Of a stretch of DNA of 64,000 nt, positions 24,519-32,661 are shown piece by piece (the first letter of the stretch is position 1; the number at the start of each line of letters is the position of its first letter). The notes below the pieces were generated by a model. It ran no database searches, was not told where the DNA came from, and was given only the letters and a program-made list of their open reading frames with translations. Where the stretch lies: the NCBI RefSeq assembly GCF_004322775.1, contig NZ_CP036403.1, positions 3,844,001-3,908,000 of the forward strand. Reading direction: 5' to 3'. Source of the stretch: Ornithinimicrobium sufpigmenti. GTDB lineage: Bacteria; Actinomycetota; Actinomycetes; Actinomycetales; Dermatophilaceae. The position numbers and the translations under genes are program-made.

Positions 24519-26246
24519 TCAGCCGAGGGCCCGGGCTGCGGCCCGGCCCGCGGCGCGGCCGGAGAACAGGCAGCCGCCGAGGAAGGTGCCCTCCAGCGAC
24601 CGGTAGCCGTGCACACCGCCCCCGCCGAACCCGGCGACCTCGCCCGCGGCATACAGACCGGGAATCGGCTGACCGGCAGCATCCAGGGCCCGGCTGTCGA
24701 GGTCGGTCTGCACGCCGCCGAGGGTCTTGCGGGTGAGCACGCGCAGCCGCAGCGCGACGAGCGGGCCGTGGCCGGGGTCGAGGAAACGGTGCGGCGCCGC
24801 GGTCCGGATCAGCCTGTCGCCCAGCGAGCGGCGGGCAGCACGGACGAGCGCGACCTGGACGTCCTTGCCGTACGGGTTGTCCAGCTCGCGGTCGCGCGCC
24901 TGCACCAGCTCGCGCACCGCGACGGGGTCGAGCAGGTCCTCGCCGACCAGGGCGTTCATCTTCGCGACCAGCTGCTCGACGGTCGGCGCCTGCACCACGT
25001 CCGCGCCGTGCTCCACGAAGGCCTGCAGCGGGCCCGGGACGTCGGTGGTGACCCGCCCCAGCACCTGTCGCACGCTACGGCCGGTCAGGTCGGGGTTCTG
25101 CTCGGAGCCGGACAGCGCGTACTCCTTCCCCAGCACCGTGTGCGACGCCACGAACCAGCTGTGGTCGTGCTCGGGCGCGCTGCGTCGCAGGTGCGCCAGG
25201 GTGCCCAGGGTGTCAAAACCCGGCAGGTATGGCGCGGGCAGCCGTTGCCCCGTCGCGTCCAGCCACAGGGAGCTGGGCCCGGGCAGGATGCGGATGCCGT
25301 GGCCGGGCCACACCGGCGAGTGGTTGGGCAGGCCCTCGACGTAGTGCCACATCCGATCCCGGTTGACCAGCCGCGCCCCGGCACCGACCAGCGGCTCCAG
25401 CATCGAGCCGTCGACGTAGGCCGGGACGCCGGTGACCATGTGCCGCGGGGGTGTGCCCAGCCGCTCGGGCCAGAACTGCCGGACCAGCTCCTCGTTGGCA
25501 CCGATGCCGCCGCTGGTGACGATCACCGCCTGGGCCACGAGCTCCACCTGGCCGACCACCTCGCGGGAGGACGGCATACCTCGATCCACCGGGTCGTGGG
25601 CGAGCACCTCGCAGCGCACGCCGGTGACCGCGCCGTCCGTGGTGACCAGCTCGGTCACCCGGTGCCGGCCGCGCAGCTGCACCAGCCCCGACTCCACGCC
25701 GGCGCGCACCTCGCGTTCGAACGGCTCGACGAGGCCGGGACCGGTGCCCCAGGTGATGTGGAAGCGCGGGACCGAGTTGCCGTGGCCGGTCGCCGTGCCG
25801 TCACCGCGCTCGGCCCAGCCCACGACGGGGAAGAACCGGACGCCCTTGTCGTGCAGCCACGCCCGCTTCTCCCCCGCGGCCCAGGCGACGTAGGCCTGCG
25901 CCCAGCGCCTCCCCCAGTGGTCCTCGCCGAGGCCGGCGCTGCTGAGGGCCGCCTCGTCCGGCTCAGGCTCGGCGGTGGTCCGGTCGAAGCCCGCGCTGCC
26001 CTGCCAGTCCGACCACGCCAGCTCCGGCGAGTCGTGGATGCGCATCCGCCGCTGCTCGGGGCTGTCGACGAGGAAGAGCCCGCCGAAGCTCCAGTACGCC
26101 TGACCCCCGAGGTGCTCCGTCGACTCCTGGTCGACCAGCAGCACGCGCTTCCCGGCGGCCACCAGCTCGCTGGTCGCGACCAGCCCCGCCAGCCCGGCAC
26201 CCACCACGACCACGTCGGCCCGCGTCCGGCCACCCTGCTCGTCCAT
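24519..26246 (-). CDS. FAD-binding dehydrogenase (fumarate reductase / ketosteroid dehydrogenase fold)
   Basis: A 575-residue flavoprotein. The N-terminal FAD motif is VVVVGAGLAGLVATSELVAA (about 12-31), with GGQAYWSFGGLFLVDSPEQR (about 47-66) typical of the FAD_binding_2 family annotated as FAD-binding dehydrogenase. The C-terminus has LGGVQTDLDSRALDAAGQPI, GLYAAGEVAGFGGGGVHGYR and SLEGTFLGGCLFSGRAAGRA, the conserved glycine-rich FAD loop. Related enzymes oxidise or reduce C-C bonds in steroids or dicarboxylates; the substrate here is unknown. AGGCTA on the plus strand (26253-26258) gives a minus-strand TAGCCT six bases before the ATG, so the mRNA is probably leaderless. The gene is divergent from the phosphoesterase gene. 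Confidence 0.9.
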   Translation of the reverse strand: MDEQGGRTRADVVVVGAGLAGLVATSELVAAGKRVLLVDQESTEHLGGQAYWSFGGLFLVDSPEQRRMRIHDSPELAWSDWQGSAGFDRTTAEPEPDEAALSSAGLGEDHWGRRWAQAYVAWAAGEKRAWLHDKGVRFFPVVGWAERGDGTATGHGNSVPRFHITWGTGPGLVEPFEREVRAGVESGLVQLRGRHRVTELVTTDGAVTGVRCEVLAHDPVDRGMPSSREVVGQVELVAQAVIVTSGGIGANEELVRQFWPERLGTPPRHMVTGVPAYVDGSMLEPLVGAGARLVNRDRMWHYVEGLPNHSPVWPGHGIRILPGPSSLWLDATGQRLPAPYLPGFDTLGTLAHLRRSAPEHDHSWFVASHTVLGKEYALSGSEQNPDLTGRSVRQVLGRVTTDVPGPLQAFVEHGADVVQAPTVEQLVAKMNALVGEDLLDPVAVRELVQARDRELDNPYGKDVQVALVRAARRSLGDRLIRTAAPHRFLDPGHGPLVALRLRVLTRKTLGGVQTDLDSRALDAAGQPIPGLYAAGEVAGFGGGGVHGYRSLEGTFLGGCLFSGRAAGRAAARALG

Positions 26247-26321
26247 GGAGGGAGGCTAGCGCGAGCCGCGCACGTGGCTCGCTGCATGCCCGTCGGTCGC
26301 AGGGGTTACCCTGACGCTGCG

Positions 26322-28058
26322 ATGAGCACCCGTGAGCGCATCCCTGCCAGCGTCGTCACCGGGCTGCGACGCGGCGTCGTCGTGGCTCTCCTCACCGTGG
26401 TCGCTTTCCTCGGCGGGGTCACCGCGACGCACTTCTTCCCGGTGCACACGCAGACCGACTACTTCGCCGCCCAGCTCTCCGTCCAGCCACGCCTCGACTC
26501 CACGGTCCTGCTGCCGACCGCGCTGGGGGACATGGAGGTCACCTTCGACGGCTCGCTGCCCGCGCCCGGCCTCGTCGGTCAGGTGCAGATCCGGGAGAGC
26601 GTCACCGAGCTGCTGCGGCAGGGGCAGCTGCGCACCGCCGACCTGCAGCCGACGCAGGAGGAGCTGCGGGGTGCCATCGACCTCGCCGTGCAGGAGGTCG
26701 CGTGGAAGTTCGCGCTCGGCGCGCTGATCACCACCGTCCTGGTCCTGTTCACGTATGCCGTCTCCCGCCCGGCGCGCCTGGCGCGGGCCCTGGTGTCCTC
26801 CGCGGTGGCCACTGCGCTGGCGCTGCTCCTGCCCGGCGCGACGGCATACCTGACCTACCGGACCGACAACGTGCAGGAGTTCCGCACGACGAGCCTGCTG
26901 TCGCTGGTGGAGAGCAACACCGACATCCTGGCCGGGCTGGACCGCAAGGCCGACCAGGGCGCGGTCTACGTCACCAACCTGCTGGCGCTGTCCTCGGCGA
27001 TGCGGGCGGAGTTCAGCCCGGCCGCGATGGAGGAGCCGACGGTGCGGCTGCTGCTGGTCAGCGACCTGCACGGGATGAACCACTACCCCTTGATGCGCGA
27101 GATCGTGCAGACGCAGCAGATCGACGCGGTTATCGACGCCGGTGACCTGGTCAACTTCGGCACGCCCGAGGAGGGCAACCTCACCGGGATCTACGACGGC
27201 ATCGAGAGCCTCGGCGTGCCGTACATCTTCGTGCGCGGCAACCACGACGCCGTCTCGGCCACCGACGAGCGGCTGCTGCGCCGCCTGAGCCAGGTGCCCA
27301 ACGTGGTGCTGGCCGAGCCGACCCCGGGCGAGCTGCAGCTGATCACCGTGGGCGGGGTGCAGATCAGCGGGTTCAACGACACGCGCTACTTCAACCAGCG
27401 CAGCGACGACTTCGGCGCCGACCAGGCAGACCTGGCCGCGGCCTACCGGGAGCGGGTGGAGGGCCTGCCGCCGACCGACATCATCCTGACCCACCAGCCG
27501 TACGCCGCGACCCGGGTGGATCCTCGGGCGGTGACGATCAGCGGCCACATGCACGCCGCGGGCCTGGACGGCGCGAACATCCAGGTGGGGTCGTTCACCG
27601 GTGGCGGGCTGGTCAACCAGTTCCGGCTGCCGCCGCTGACGGAGGAGGCGCGGGAGGCGGCCGAGGAGGACCCCGACACCGCGGGCGAGCTCCAGGGTGC
27701 GCCCCAAGGGTTCGACATCCTCACCTTCAGCGAGGACTGCTCGGTCGGGACGCTGACCCGCTACAGCTACCGCAACCTCGTCTCCGGGCGGCCCCAGTTC
27801 GACGACGTCAGCATGGTCAACGGGCGCACCATCGAGGCCTCACCACCCCAGGAGGGCCGGGTGTGCTCGGCCGAGCTCGGGGTGACCGTCGGCCCGATCG
27901 AGGACATGGCCCTTCTCCTGGAGGAGAGCACCGCCGAGGAGCCGGAGTCGACGACGATCGAGGTGACGCCGCCCGACGACGCCGTGGTGACCACGCTGCC
28001 TCCGCTGCGGCTGCCGGAGATCGACGAGTCCGAGGTCACCGAGGCGCCGACGCCCTGA
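26322..28058 (+). CDS. Membrane-anchored metallophosphoesterase
   Basis: A 578-residue protein with TM1 at about 15-40 (GVVVALLTVVAFLGGVTATH), an extracytoplasmic region, then two TMs (about 132-152 and 160-182). The calcineurin-like core is at about 240-440: metal ligands in LLLVSDLHGMNH, VIDAGDLVN, FVRGNHDAV, ILTHQPY and ISGHMHAAG. The C-terminal 130 residues are acidic and low in structure (LLLEESTAEEPESTTIEVTP and similar). The catalytic domain probably acts at the cell surface on phosphodiesters. The ATG at 26322 follows TACCCT (26307-26312) by nine bases. The gene stands alone. Confidence 0.9.
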   Translation: MSTRERIPASVVTGLRRGVVVALLTVVAFLGGVTATHFFPVHTQTDYFAAQLSVQPRLDSTVLLPTALGDMEVTFDGSLPAPGLVGQVQIRESVTELLRQGQLRTADLQPTQEELRGAIDLAVQEVAWKFALGALITTVLVLFTYAVSRPARLARALVSSAVATALALLLPGATAYLTYRTDNVQEFRTTSLLSLVESNTDILAGLDRKADQGAVYVTNLLALSSAMRAEFSPAAMEEPTVRLLLVSDLHGMNHYPLMREIVQTQQIDAVIDAGDLVNFGTPEEGNLTGIYDGIESLGVPYIFVRGNHDAVSATDERLLRRLSQVPNVVLAEPTPGELQLITVGGVQISGFNDTRYFNQRSDDFGADQADLAAAYRERVEGLPPTDIILTHQPYAATRVDPRAVTISGHMHAAGLDGANIQVGSFTGGGLVNQFRLPPLTEEAREAAEEDPDTAGELQGAPQGFDILTFSEDCSVGTLTRYSYRNLVSGRPQFDDVSMVNGRTIEASPPQEGRVCSAELGVTVGPIEDMALLLEESTAEEPESTTIEVTPPDDAVVTTLPPLRLPEIDESEVTEAPTP

Positions 28059-28095
28059 TCGAGGCGGGCCATCCGGGGACCGATCTCCGTCTCAC

Positions 28096-28142
28096 CTACC
28101 CTTTTCGTGCTTCGCGCGCGAAACATCCGTGCACTCAGCACG
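28096..28142. repeat. Dispersed element, copy B
   Basis: CTACCCTTTTCGTGCT (28096-28111) and TCCGTGC (28126-28132) match copy A at 605-641 with identical spacing. Between them lies TTCGCGCGCGAA (28111-28122), a 12-bp palindrome. AGCACG (28137-28142) can pair back to the first block. It sits between two convergent genes, so a terminator function is possible. Confidence 0.5.
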
Positions 28143-28193
28143 AGAACGGCAGACAAGTAGGCATACAGCTCACGGCGGGTGGCAGCCGCGTCC

Positions 28194-28880
28194 TCAGTGG
28201 CCGACCGGCCAGGTCTGCAGCACCTCGTAGCGGGGAGTGCCACGGGGACCCTGTCCCAGGTGCGACCGGATGAGGCACACCTCGTCCGCGGTCCACGCGT
28301 CGGTATGCAGCGTGTCCAGGGCCTGCACCAGGTGGCCGGCGGGCCCGGGGCGGCCGGCGACCCGGGCGACGGTGACATGCGGGCTGAACCGCGTGCCGTC
28401 CACACGGGCGCCCGCCCTGCTGGCCAGGGCGCGCGTCGCCGCGGCCCAGGCGCGAAGGCCCGACTGCCCCCGCTCGTCCGACTCCTCCAACTTCTCCGAC
28501 TCCGCAGGCCCCGTCGCTTCCCCAGAGTTCTCGGACTCCCCAGACTTCTCGGACTCCTCAGGCTCCGTCGGCTCCTCCCGGACGGCCGCCCACAGCACCC
28601 TGGCGGCGCCGGGGTCCGGGAAGGCGCCGGCCCCCGCCAGGCGCAGGGTCAGCGGGGTGGCGCGGGCGGCCCACCGCATACCCTCCTCCTCCAGCGACTC
28701 CTCGCGCCACTCGTCCAGCTCTGGCAGGAAAGCCAGGGTGAGATGGAAGTGCTCCGGACGCGTCCAGCGCCAGCGGGGGTAGGTGTCGGCGGCCGCGAGG
28801 GCGTCGCGACGCGGCTCCAGGAAGCTGGTCAGCTGGTCGATCACCTCGGGTGGGGGCAGGACGGCCACGAAAGCGCGCAT
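28194..28880 (-). CDS. thpR: 2'-5' RNA ligase / 2H phosphodiesterase (ThpR/LigT family)
   Basis: A 228-residue protein. The two HxT/S-x motifs of the 2H family are present: EHFHLTLAFLPELDEW (about 46-61) and RFSPHVTVARVAGRPG (about 175-190). The start MRAFVAVLPPPEVIDQLTSF is typical of the family. Enzymes of this group hydrolyse 2',3'-cyclic phosphates and can join 2'-5' RNA ends in vitro. An insert of about 45 residues rich in Glu and Ser (EEPTEPEESEKSGESENSGE...) separates the halves and makes the protein longer than the usual 180 residues. The underlying DNA has imperfect repeats of a TCCGACTCC/TCGGACTCC type, so the insert grew by slippage. Confidence 0.88.
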   Translation of the reverse strand: MRAFVAVLPPPEVIDQLTSFLEPRRDALAAADTYPRWRWTRPEHFHLTLAFLPELDEWREESLEEEGMRWAARATPLTLRLAGAGAFPDPGAARVLWAAVREEPTEPEESEKSGESENSGEATGPAESEKLEESDERGQSGLRAWAAATRALASRAGARVDGTRFSPHVTVARVAGRPGPAGHLVQALDTLHTDAWTADEVCLIRSHLGQGPRGTPRYEVLQTWPVGH

Positions 28881-28900
28881 ACTTCTAGTGTCGCGCCGAG

Positions 28901-28995
28901 CCACGCCCAGTGCCGACCCGGCGTCGATGCCAACCCACGCCCAGTGCCGACCCGGCCTCGACGGGTACGTCCGCGTCGAGGGTGCCTCCGCGTCG
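28901..28995. repeat. 34-bp and 17-bp direct repeats between the ligase and DsbA-like genes
   Basis: CCACGCCCAGTGCCGACCCG occurs at 28901 and again at 28935, a 34-bp period covering about 28 matching bases. Just after, TCCGCGTCGAGG occurs twice 17 bases apart (about 28970 and 28987). The stretch from 28881 to 29073 has no gene, although a long minus-strand frame runs through it. Confidence 0.7.
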
Positions 28996-29073
28996 AGGAG
29001 CACGTCGCCCAAGGGGCTCGGGCGCTCGCATCCGCCGGCCGGAGCGCCCAGGCGGGTGTGCGAGGCTGGAGCG

Positions 29074-29967
29074 GTGAGTACCCCGACCGGAGCCCGCCAG
29101 CCTGCCAACGACTCCAGGGCCGCCTCGATCGCCTGGGCCGTGGCCGCGATCGTCGTGGCGCTGGTCATCGCCTTCATCGCCTGGCTGGCGATGGGGGACG
29201 GCGGGTCCGACACCGCCGGCGACGCCCCCGCCGCGACGCAGGAGGCGCAGCCGGAGCAGAGCGAAGACCAGGCTGGCGCGGCGGGCGACCCGGCCCAGGG
29301 CCAGGGCCAGGAGGGCGCCGACGCCGGTGACCCGGCGCAGCCACCCGCGCAGGCTCCGGCCCCCGACGCGGTGGAGCAGACCCCGCCGCCGGAGATCGAG
29401 GAGTTCATGCTGGGGCTGCAGCGCCGGGACGCCGACGACCCGATGGCGGTCGGGGCCGTCGACGCGCCGGTGGTGATGATCGAGTACGCCGACTACCGCT
29501 GCCCGTACTGCGCCCAGTTCGCCACGCAGACGCGCCCCGACCTGGACCCGCTGGTCGAGGAGGGGACGCTGCGCATCGAGTTCCGTGACCTCGTCCTCTT
29601 CGAGGAGGCCTCGCAGCTGGCGGCGGTCGCAGCCCGCGCCGCGGCCGAGCAGGACCACCTGCACGACTACCAGACGGCCCTGTTCGCGCTCTCCGCCGAG
29701 GGCCAGGCGGAGTACGGCCGCGACGACGTCATCGCGCTCGCGGAGGAGGTCGGCGTGCCCGACCTGGAGGCCTTCGAGACCGCGCTGGACGACCCCGAGA
29801 TCCTGGCCGCGGTGCAGGCCGACACCGCCGAGGCGCGCTCCATCGGCGTCACCTCCACCCCGACCTTCCTCATCAACACCCAGGTCGTGCAGGGTGCCTA
29901 CCCGATCCAGCACTTCGAGCAGGTCATCGCGGCCGAGGCCGAGCGGGCGGCGCAGAGCACCCAGTAG
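29074..29967 (+). CDS. Membrane-anchored DsbA-like thioredoxin-fold oxidoreductase
   Basis: A 297-residue protein. A single TM helix (about 21-43: IAWAVAAIVVALVIAFIAWL) is followed by a disordered linker of about 70 residues rich in Ala/Gln/Pro/Asp (EGADAGDPAQPPAQAPAPDA), then a Thioredoxin_4/DsbA domain (about 115-295). The redox motif is CPYC in ADYRCPYCAQF; the cis-Pro loop is GVTSTPTFLINTQVVQG. It should face outside the cytoplasm and form or reshuffle disulfides in exported proteins. The start GTG at 29074 (VSTPTGARQPAND) has no good ribosome site; upstream codons would run through repeats. The TAG stop forms part of the -10 box of the next gene. Confidence 0.9.
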   Translation: MSTPTGARQPANDSRAASIAWAVAAIVVALVIAFIAWLAMGDGGSDTAGDAPAATQEAQPEQSEDQAGAAGDPAQGQGQEGADAGDPAQPPAQAPAPDAVEQTPPPEIEEFMLGLQRRDADDPMAVGAVDAPVVMIEYADYRCPYCAQFATQTRPDLDPLVEEGTLRIEFRDLVLFEEASQLAAVAARAAAEQDHLHDYQTALFALSAEGQAEYGRDDVIALAEEVGVPDLEAFETALDDPEILAAVQADTAEARSIGVTSTPTFLINTQVVQGAYPIQHFEQVIAAEAERAAQSTQ

Positions 29968-29976
29968 GTTGGCGCC

Positions 29977-30291
29977 ATGAGCCTGTTCGCGGTCCACTAC
30001 AGCTACTCCGACGACACCCGGGCGCGTGACGAGCACCGCCCTGCCCACCGGGAGTTCCTCGGCTCCCTCGCGCGGGAGGGCGTCGTGCTCCTCTCCGGCC
30101 CCTACGCCGACGTCGACGAGGCCCCGGACGCCGCCATGCTCATCCTCCGCGGCGACAGCGCCACCGAGCTGGTCGAGCTGCTGCGGGAGGACCCCTTCCA
30201 GCAGCAGGGCCTGGTCGAGCAGGTCGCGATCCGCGAGTGGACCCCCGTGCTGGGCCACTGGTTCGACCAGGCTCTGGCCGACGAGCTCTGA
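29977..30291 (+). CDS. YciI-like protein
   Basis: A 104-residue protein of the YciI/YCII fold. It starts FAVHYSYSDDTRARDEHRPA, with the conserved His and the helix REFLGSLAREGVVLLSGPYA (the GP turn is family-typical), followed by AAMLILRGDSATELVELLRE and a C-terminal QVAIREWTPVLGHWF. YciI proteins are small dimeric enzymes with a His-Asp pair, in some cases dehalogenase-like; this function is unassigned. TAGGTT at 29965-29970 overlaps the stop codon of the DsbA-like gene and lies six bases before the ATG, so a leaderless transcript separate from, or internal to, the DsbA-like operon is likely. Confidence 0.88.
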   Translation: MSLFAVHYSYSDDTRARDEHRPAHREFLGSLAREGVVLLSGPYADVDEAPDAAMLILRGDSATELVELLREDPFQQQGLVEQVAIREWTPVLGHWFDQALADEL

Positions 30292-30489
30292 CCTGCGCTG
30301 GGCCTGGGCCTCGGGTCGTGCCGGGCTATGTAACCGAGAATCGCCGAGCCGTACGGCCCCGATGTCGCCGAGCCACGCGGCCCAGAGTCGTCGAATGACG
30401 TGCCTGTGCACGCCGTAGCCCCGGATAGCGTGCACAGCCGCAGCACTCGGTGAGTGCCCATCGCTCGTGGTCGCCGTGACCACGGCCCG
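30292..30489. repeat. Gap with degenerate 24-bp repeats
   Basis: After the YciI gene, TCGCCGAGCC occurs twice 24 bases apart (about 30343 and 30367), followed by ACGG/GCGGCCC variants and a third, more decayed unit (TCGTCGAATG). The position, directly past a stop codon, matches the other tandem arrays in the window, but the copies are weaker. No gene or RNA is recognisable here. Confidence 0.4.
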
Positions 30490-30524
30490 TTGTCACTGCA
30501 TGCCTAGATTGCTAGCATTCTAGG
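30490..30524 (+). promoter_or_regulatory. Promoter and near-perfect palindromic operator of the RHH-VOC operon
   Basis: TTGTCA (30490-30495), 17 bases, then TAGCAT (30513-30518) form a good promoter; the start codon at 30526 is seven bases past the -10. The 22 bases from 30503 to 30524 (CCTAGA..TGCTAGCA..TCTAGG) are palindromic except for one central T-T pair on each side. The palindrome covers the -10 box and reaches the start codon. A ribbon-helix-helix dimer bound there would block transcription, as expected for autorepression. Confidence 0.75.
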
Positions 30525-30525
30525 T

Positions 30526-30783
30526 ATGGTCGAGAAAGCCCAGTTCAACGTCTACCTACCTCGCGAGCTCATCACGGCGGTCAAGCACCGTGGGGTCGAC
30601 GAGGGCGTCAGTCTCTCTGCTCTGGTCGAGCGGGCCCTGCGGGAGTACCTCGCCACCGCAACCCACAACGACCGCGTCCTGGGCTCGACCCCGACCTCGA
30701 CCACCAGGACGACCGCGAACACTCCGCACCCGGCAACCACGACCATCACCAGCGCGACCGCCACGACCAGCAAGGAGCAGTGA
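30526..30783 (+). CDS. Ribbon-helix-helix DNA-binding protein
   Basis: An 85-residue protein. The first 50 residues form a ribbon-helix-helix domain: strand [20 protein letters not shown] then helix [20 protein letters not shown], as in CopG/ParD-like antitoxins and autorepressors. The C-terminal 35 residues are Thr-rich and disordered ([20 protein letters not shown]), a sign of translation slippage or an extended tail. Its gene starts leaderless within a palindromic operator and is followed, one base after its stop, by a VOC protein gene. This is a repressor-plus-enzyme pair rather than a classical toxin-antitoxin pair, because the partner has no toxin fold. Confidence 0.82.
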   Translation: MVEKAQFNVYLPRELITAVKHRGVDEGVSLSALVERALREYLATATHNDRVLGSTPTSTTRTTANTPHPATTTITSATATTSKEQ

Positions 30784-30784
30784 C

Positions 30785-31546
30785 ATGCGCACCCTCACCG
30801 GCCCCACCCCCCGCCCCATCCGCTTCACCGCGGACATCCCTGGCTGGCAGCTGATCTTGAAGACTCTCGGCGGCACGCTCATCAGCGAGCATCCAGGCTG
30901 GCTCGTCTACCAGCTGGGCGGGGGCCGGGTCGCGCTGCATGCCGCCAGCGAGGATCAGCCAGCAGGCTTCACCACGCTTGCCGTCGAGGATCCGACCGAG
31001 CTCACCAAGGCGGTCCAGGCCGCGGCCGCCAGAGGCGTGCCGGTCACCCTGGAGGAGAGTGATCACGGCCCGGCCGGGGTCGTCCGGGCCGGTGACGGCA
31101 CCTTCCTCTGGCTCGACCGCCCGACGCCGGTCGAAGTGGGCACGGGGGCCGCCGAGCGACCCGAGCTCACCACCCTCCAGATCTGGTACGGCCAGGACGC
31201 CGGCCTCATCCGGGGCGTTCTCGAGGGCCTCGGCGCGACACCCCGCCTCGTCGGGGACAACGGCACCTGGACGGACCTTGTCTACCCCGGCGGAGGGCTG
31301 GCCGCCGTCCACGCCGCTGACGAGACCGGCACCGAACTGTCCTTCGAGTGGGACGGCGACGTCGAGGAGGCCCAGCAGCTGCTGACTGCGGAGGGCATCG
31401 ACTGCCTCCTGATCGACGAGACCTACAGCCGCACGCTCCAGGTCGCCGACCCCGACGGAGGCAAGCGGATCTGGATCAACGAGCGGCAGACCGACCTCTA
31501 CGGTTACACGGACCTCTCGTCGGGCCCCGTCGCCGCCGACGCCTGA
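30785..31546 (+). CDS. VOC/glyoxalase-like protein with two domains
   Basis: A 253-residue protein made of two vicinal-oxygen-chelate repeats. The first (about 10-115) contains IRFTADIPGWQLILKTLGGT and GGGRVALHAASEDQPAGFTT; the second (about 130-245) contains TTLQIWYGQDAGLIRGVLEG, GGGLAAVHAADETGTELSFE and LQVADPDGGKRIWINE. Such proteins often give resistance to a drug or degrade a xenobiotic; the substrate is unknown. GGAG in AAGGAGCAG lies about eight bases upstream of the ATG. It is transcribed with the ribbon-helix-helix gene (one-base gap). Its last 43 bases overlap the 3' end of the convergent PLP-enzyme gene. Confidence 0.85.
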   Translation: MRTLTGPTPRPIRFTADIPGWQLILKTLGGTLISEHPGWLVYQLGGGRVALHAASEDQPAGFTTLAVEDPTELTKAVQAAAARGVPVTLEESDHGPAGVVRAGDGTFLWLDRPTPVEVGTGAAERPELTTLQIWYGQDAGLIRGVLEGLGATPRLVGDNGTWTDLVYPGGGLAAVHAADETGTELSFEWDGDVEEAQQLLTAEGIDCLLIDETYSRTLQVADPDGGKRIWINERQTDLYGYTDLSSGPVAADA

Positions 31547-32661
31547 CCAGCCGGGGCGGCGGGCACAGGAACCCCAGACCTCAGAGCCTGGTCCAGGTCG
31601 GTCCACAGGTCCTCGACGTCCTCGATGCCGACGGAGAGCCGGATGAGGTCGACGGGCACGGTGGGCACCTCCAGGGGGTGCCGTCGGCGGCGCTCGATCT
31701 GCGACTCGACCCCGCCCAGCGACGTCGAGTGCGTCCACAGCCGGGTCCGGGCGCAGACCGCCTCGGCCGTCTCCTCGCTGCCCACCTCGATCGACAGCAT
31801 CGCCCCGAACCCGGGATAGCGCACGCGACCGACCGCGGGGTGCTCGCCCAACCGTTCCGCGATCTCCCGCGCCGACGCGGTGGCGCGCTCCAGCCGCACC
31901 GACAGGGTGCGGATGCCACGCAGCACCAGCCAGGCCTCCATGGGACCGGGGATCGCGCCGTGCAGGGTCCGGTGGGTATGCAGCCGCGCGGCCAGGTCCG
32001 CCCGCTGCGGGCTGACGACGACGGCGCCGAGGAGCACGTCGGAGTGGCCGGCGAGGTACTTGGTCGCCGAGTGCACGACCGCGTCCGCACCCCAGGACAG
32101 CGGCTGCTGGACGAGCGGGGTGGCGAAGGTGTTGTCGCACACGACCACCGGACGCCGATCGCCATACCGCTCCGCGAGCTCCCGCAGGACGGCGGGCACG
32201 TCGGTCACCTCCATCATCGGGTTGGTGGGGCTCTCCAGGAGCAGCAGGTCAGCGCCCGCGCACGCGGTCACGATGGCCTCGACGTCGTCGGCCGGCACCG
32301 TCCGCACGGTCAGCGCACCTGCGGCGGACCGCTCACCGAGGATGCCGGTAGTGCCGTTGTAGGCGTGCTGCGGGGCGACCACGACGCCGCCGATCGGGAC
32401 GAGGGAGATCACCGCGGACACCGCGGCCAGGCCGGAGCCGAAAACCCGGGCCGAGCCACCCTCCAGCGACCCCAGCACCTCCTCGAGGGCCTCCCAGGTC
32501 GGGTTGGAGGTGCGCGCATAGTTGATCTCGCCGTCCGCGACGTAGGTCGAGGTGAACGCCACCGGCACGTTGACGGGGGCACCGGGCGCCCGCTCCGGTC
32601 GCCCGAGCGCCACCGCCCTGGTCGCGGCGGTCAGCTGCTCGTGGTCGGTGGCGTTGGTCAT
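31504..32661 (-). CDS. Cys/Met metabolism PLP-dependent enzyme
   Basis: A 385-residue fold-type I PLP enzyme of the trans-sulfuration family (cystathionine gamma-synthase/lyase). Recognisable features are YARTSNPTWEALEEVLGSLE, the PLP-phosphate region GGVVVAPQHAYNGTTG, LLLESPTNPMMEVTDV, VVCDNTFATPLVQQPLSWGA and the Schiff-base lysine segment VVHSATKYLAGHSDVLLGAV. Towards the C-terminus come LWTHSTSLGGVESQIERRRR and IRLSVGIEDVEDLWTDL. Sequence alone cannot separate synthase from lyase. It overlaps the CGNR gene upstream by ATGA (same operon) and its 3' end overlaps the convergent VOC gene by 43 bases, an uncommon length for two real genes. Confidence 0.9.
   Translation of the reverse strand: MTNATDHEQLTAATRAVALGRPERAPGAPVNVPVAFTSTYVADGEINYARTSNPTWEALEEVLGSLEGGSARVFGSGLAAVSAVISLVPIGGVVVAPQHAYNGTTGILGERSAAGALTVRTVPADDVEAIVTACAGADLLLLESPTNPMMEVTDVPAVLRELAERYGDRRPVVVCDNTFATPLVQQPLSWGADAVVHSATKYLAGHSDVLLGAVVVSPQRADLAARLHTHRTLHGAIPGPMEAWLVLRGIRTLSVRLERATASAREIAERLGEHPAVGRVRYPGFGAMLSIEVGSEETAEAVCARTRLWTHSTSLGGVESQIERRRRHPLEVPTVPVDLIRLSVGIEDVEDLWTDLDQALRSGVPVPAAPAGQASAATGPDERSV

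Noticed and set aside
24609..26321. 1149-residue plus-strand frame reaching into the phosphoesterase gene
   Set aside because: Its first 570 codons are antisense to the FAD dehydrogenase gene and have shadow composition; the phosphoesterase starts at 26322 after a clear -10 box.
28881..29408. N-terminal extension of the 2'-5' RNA ligase-like gene
   Set aside because: It crosses direct repeats and the start of the DsbA-like gene; the family N-terminus begins at MRAFVAVLPPP.
30526..31546. Toxin-antitoxin pair
   Set aside because: The second gene is a two-domain VOC protein, not a toxin fold.
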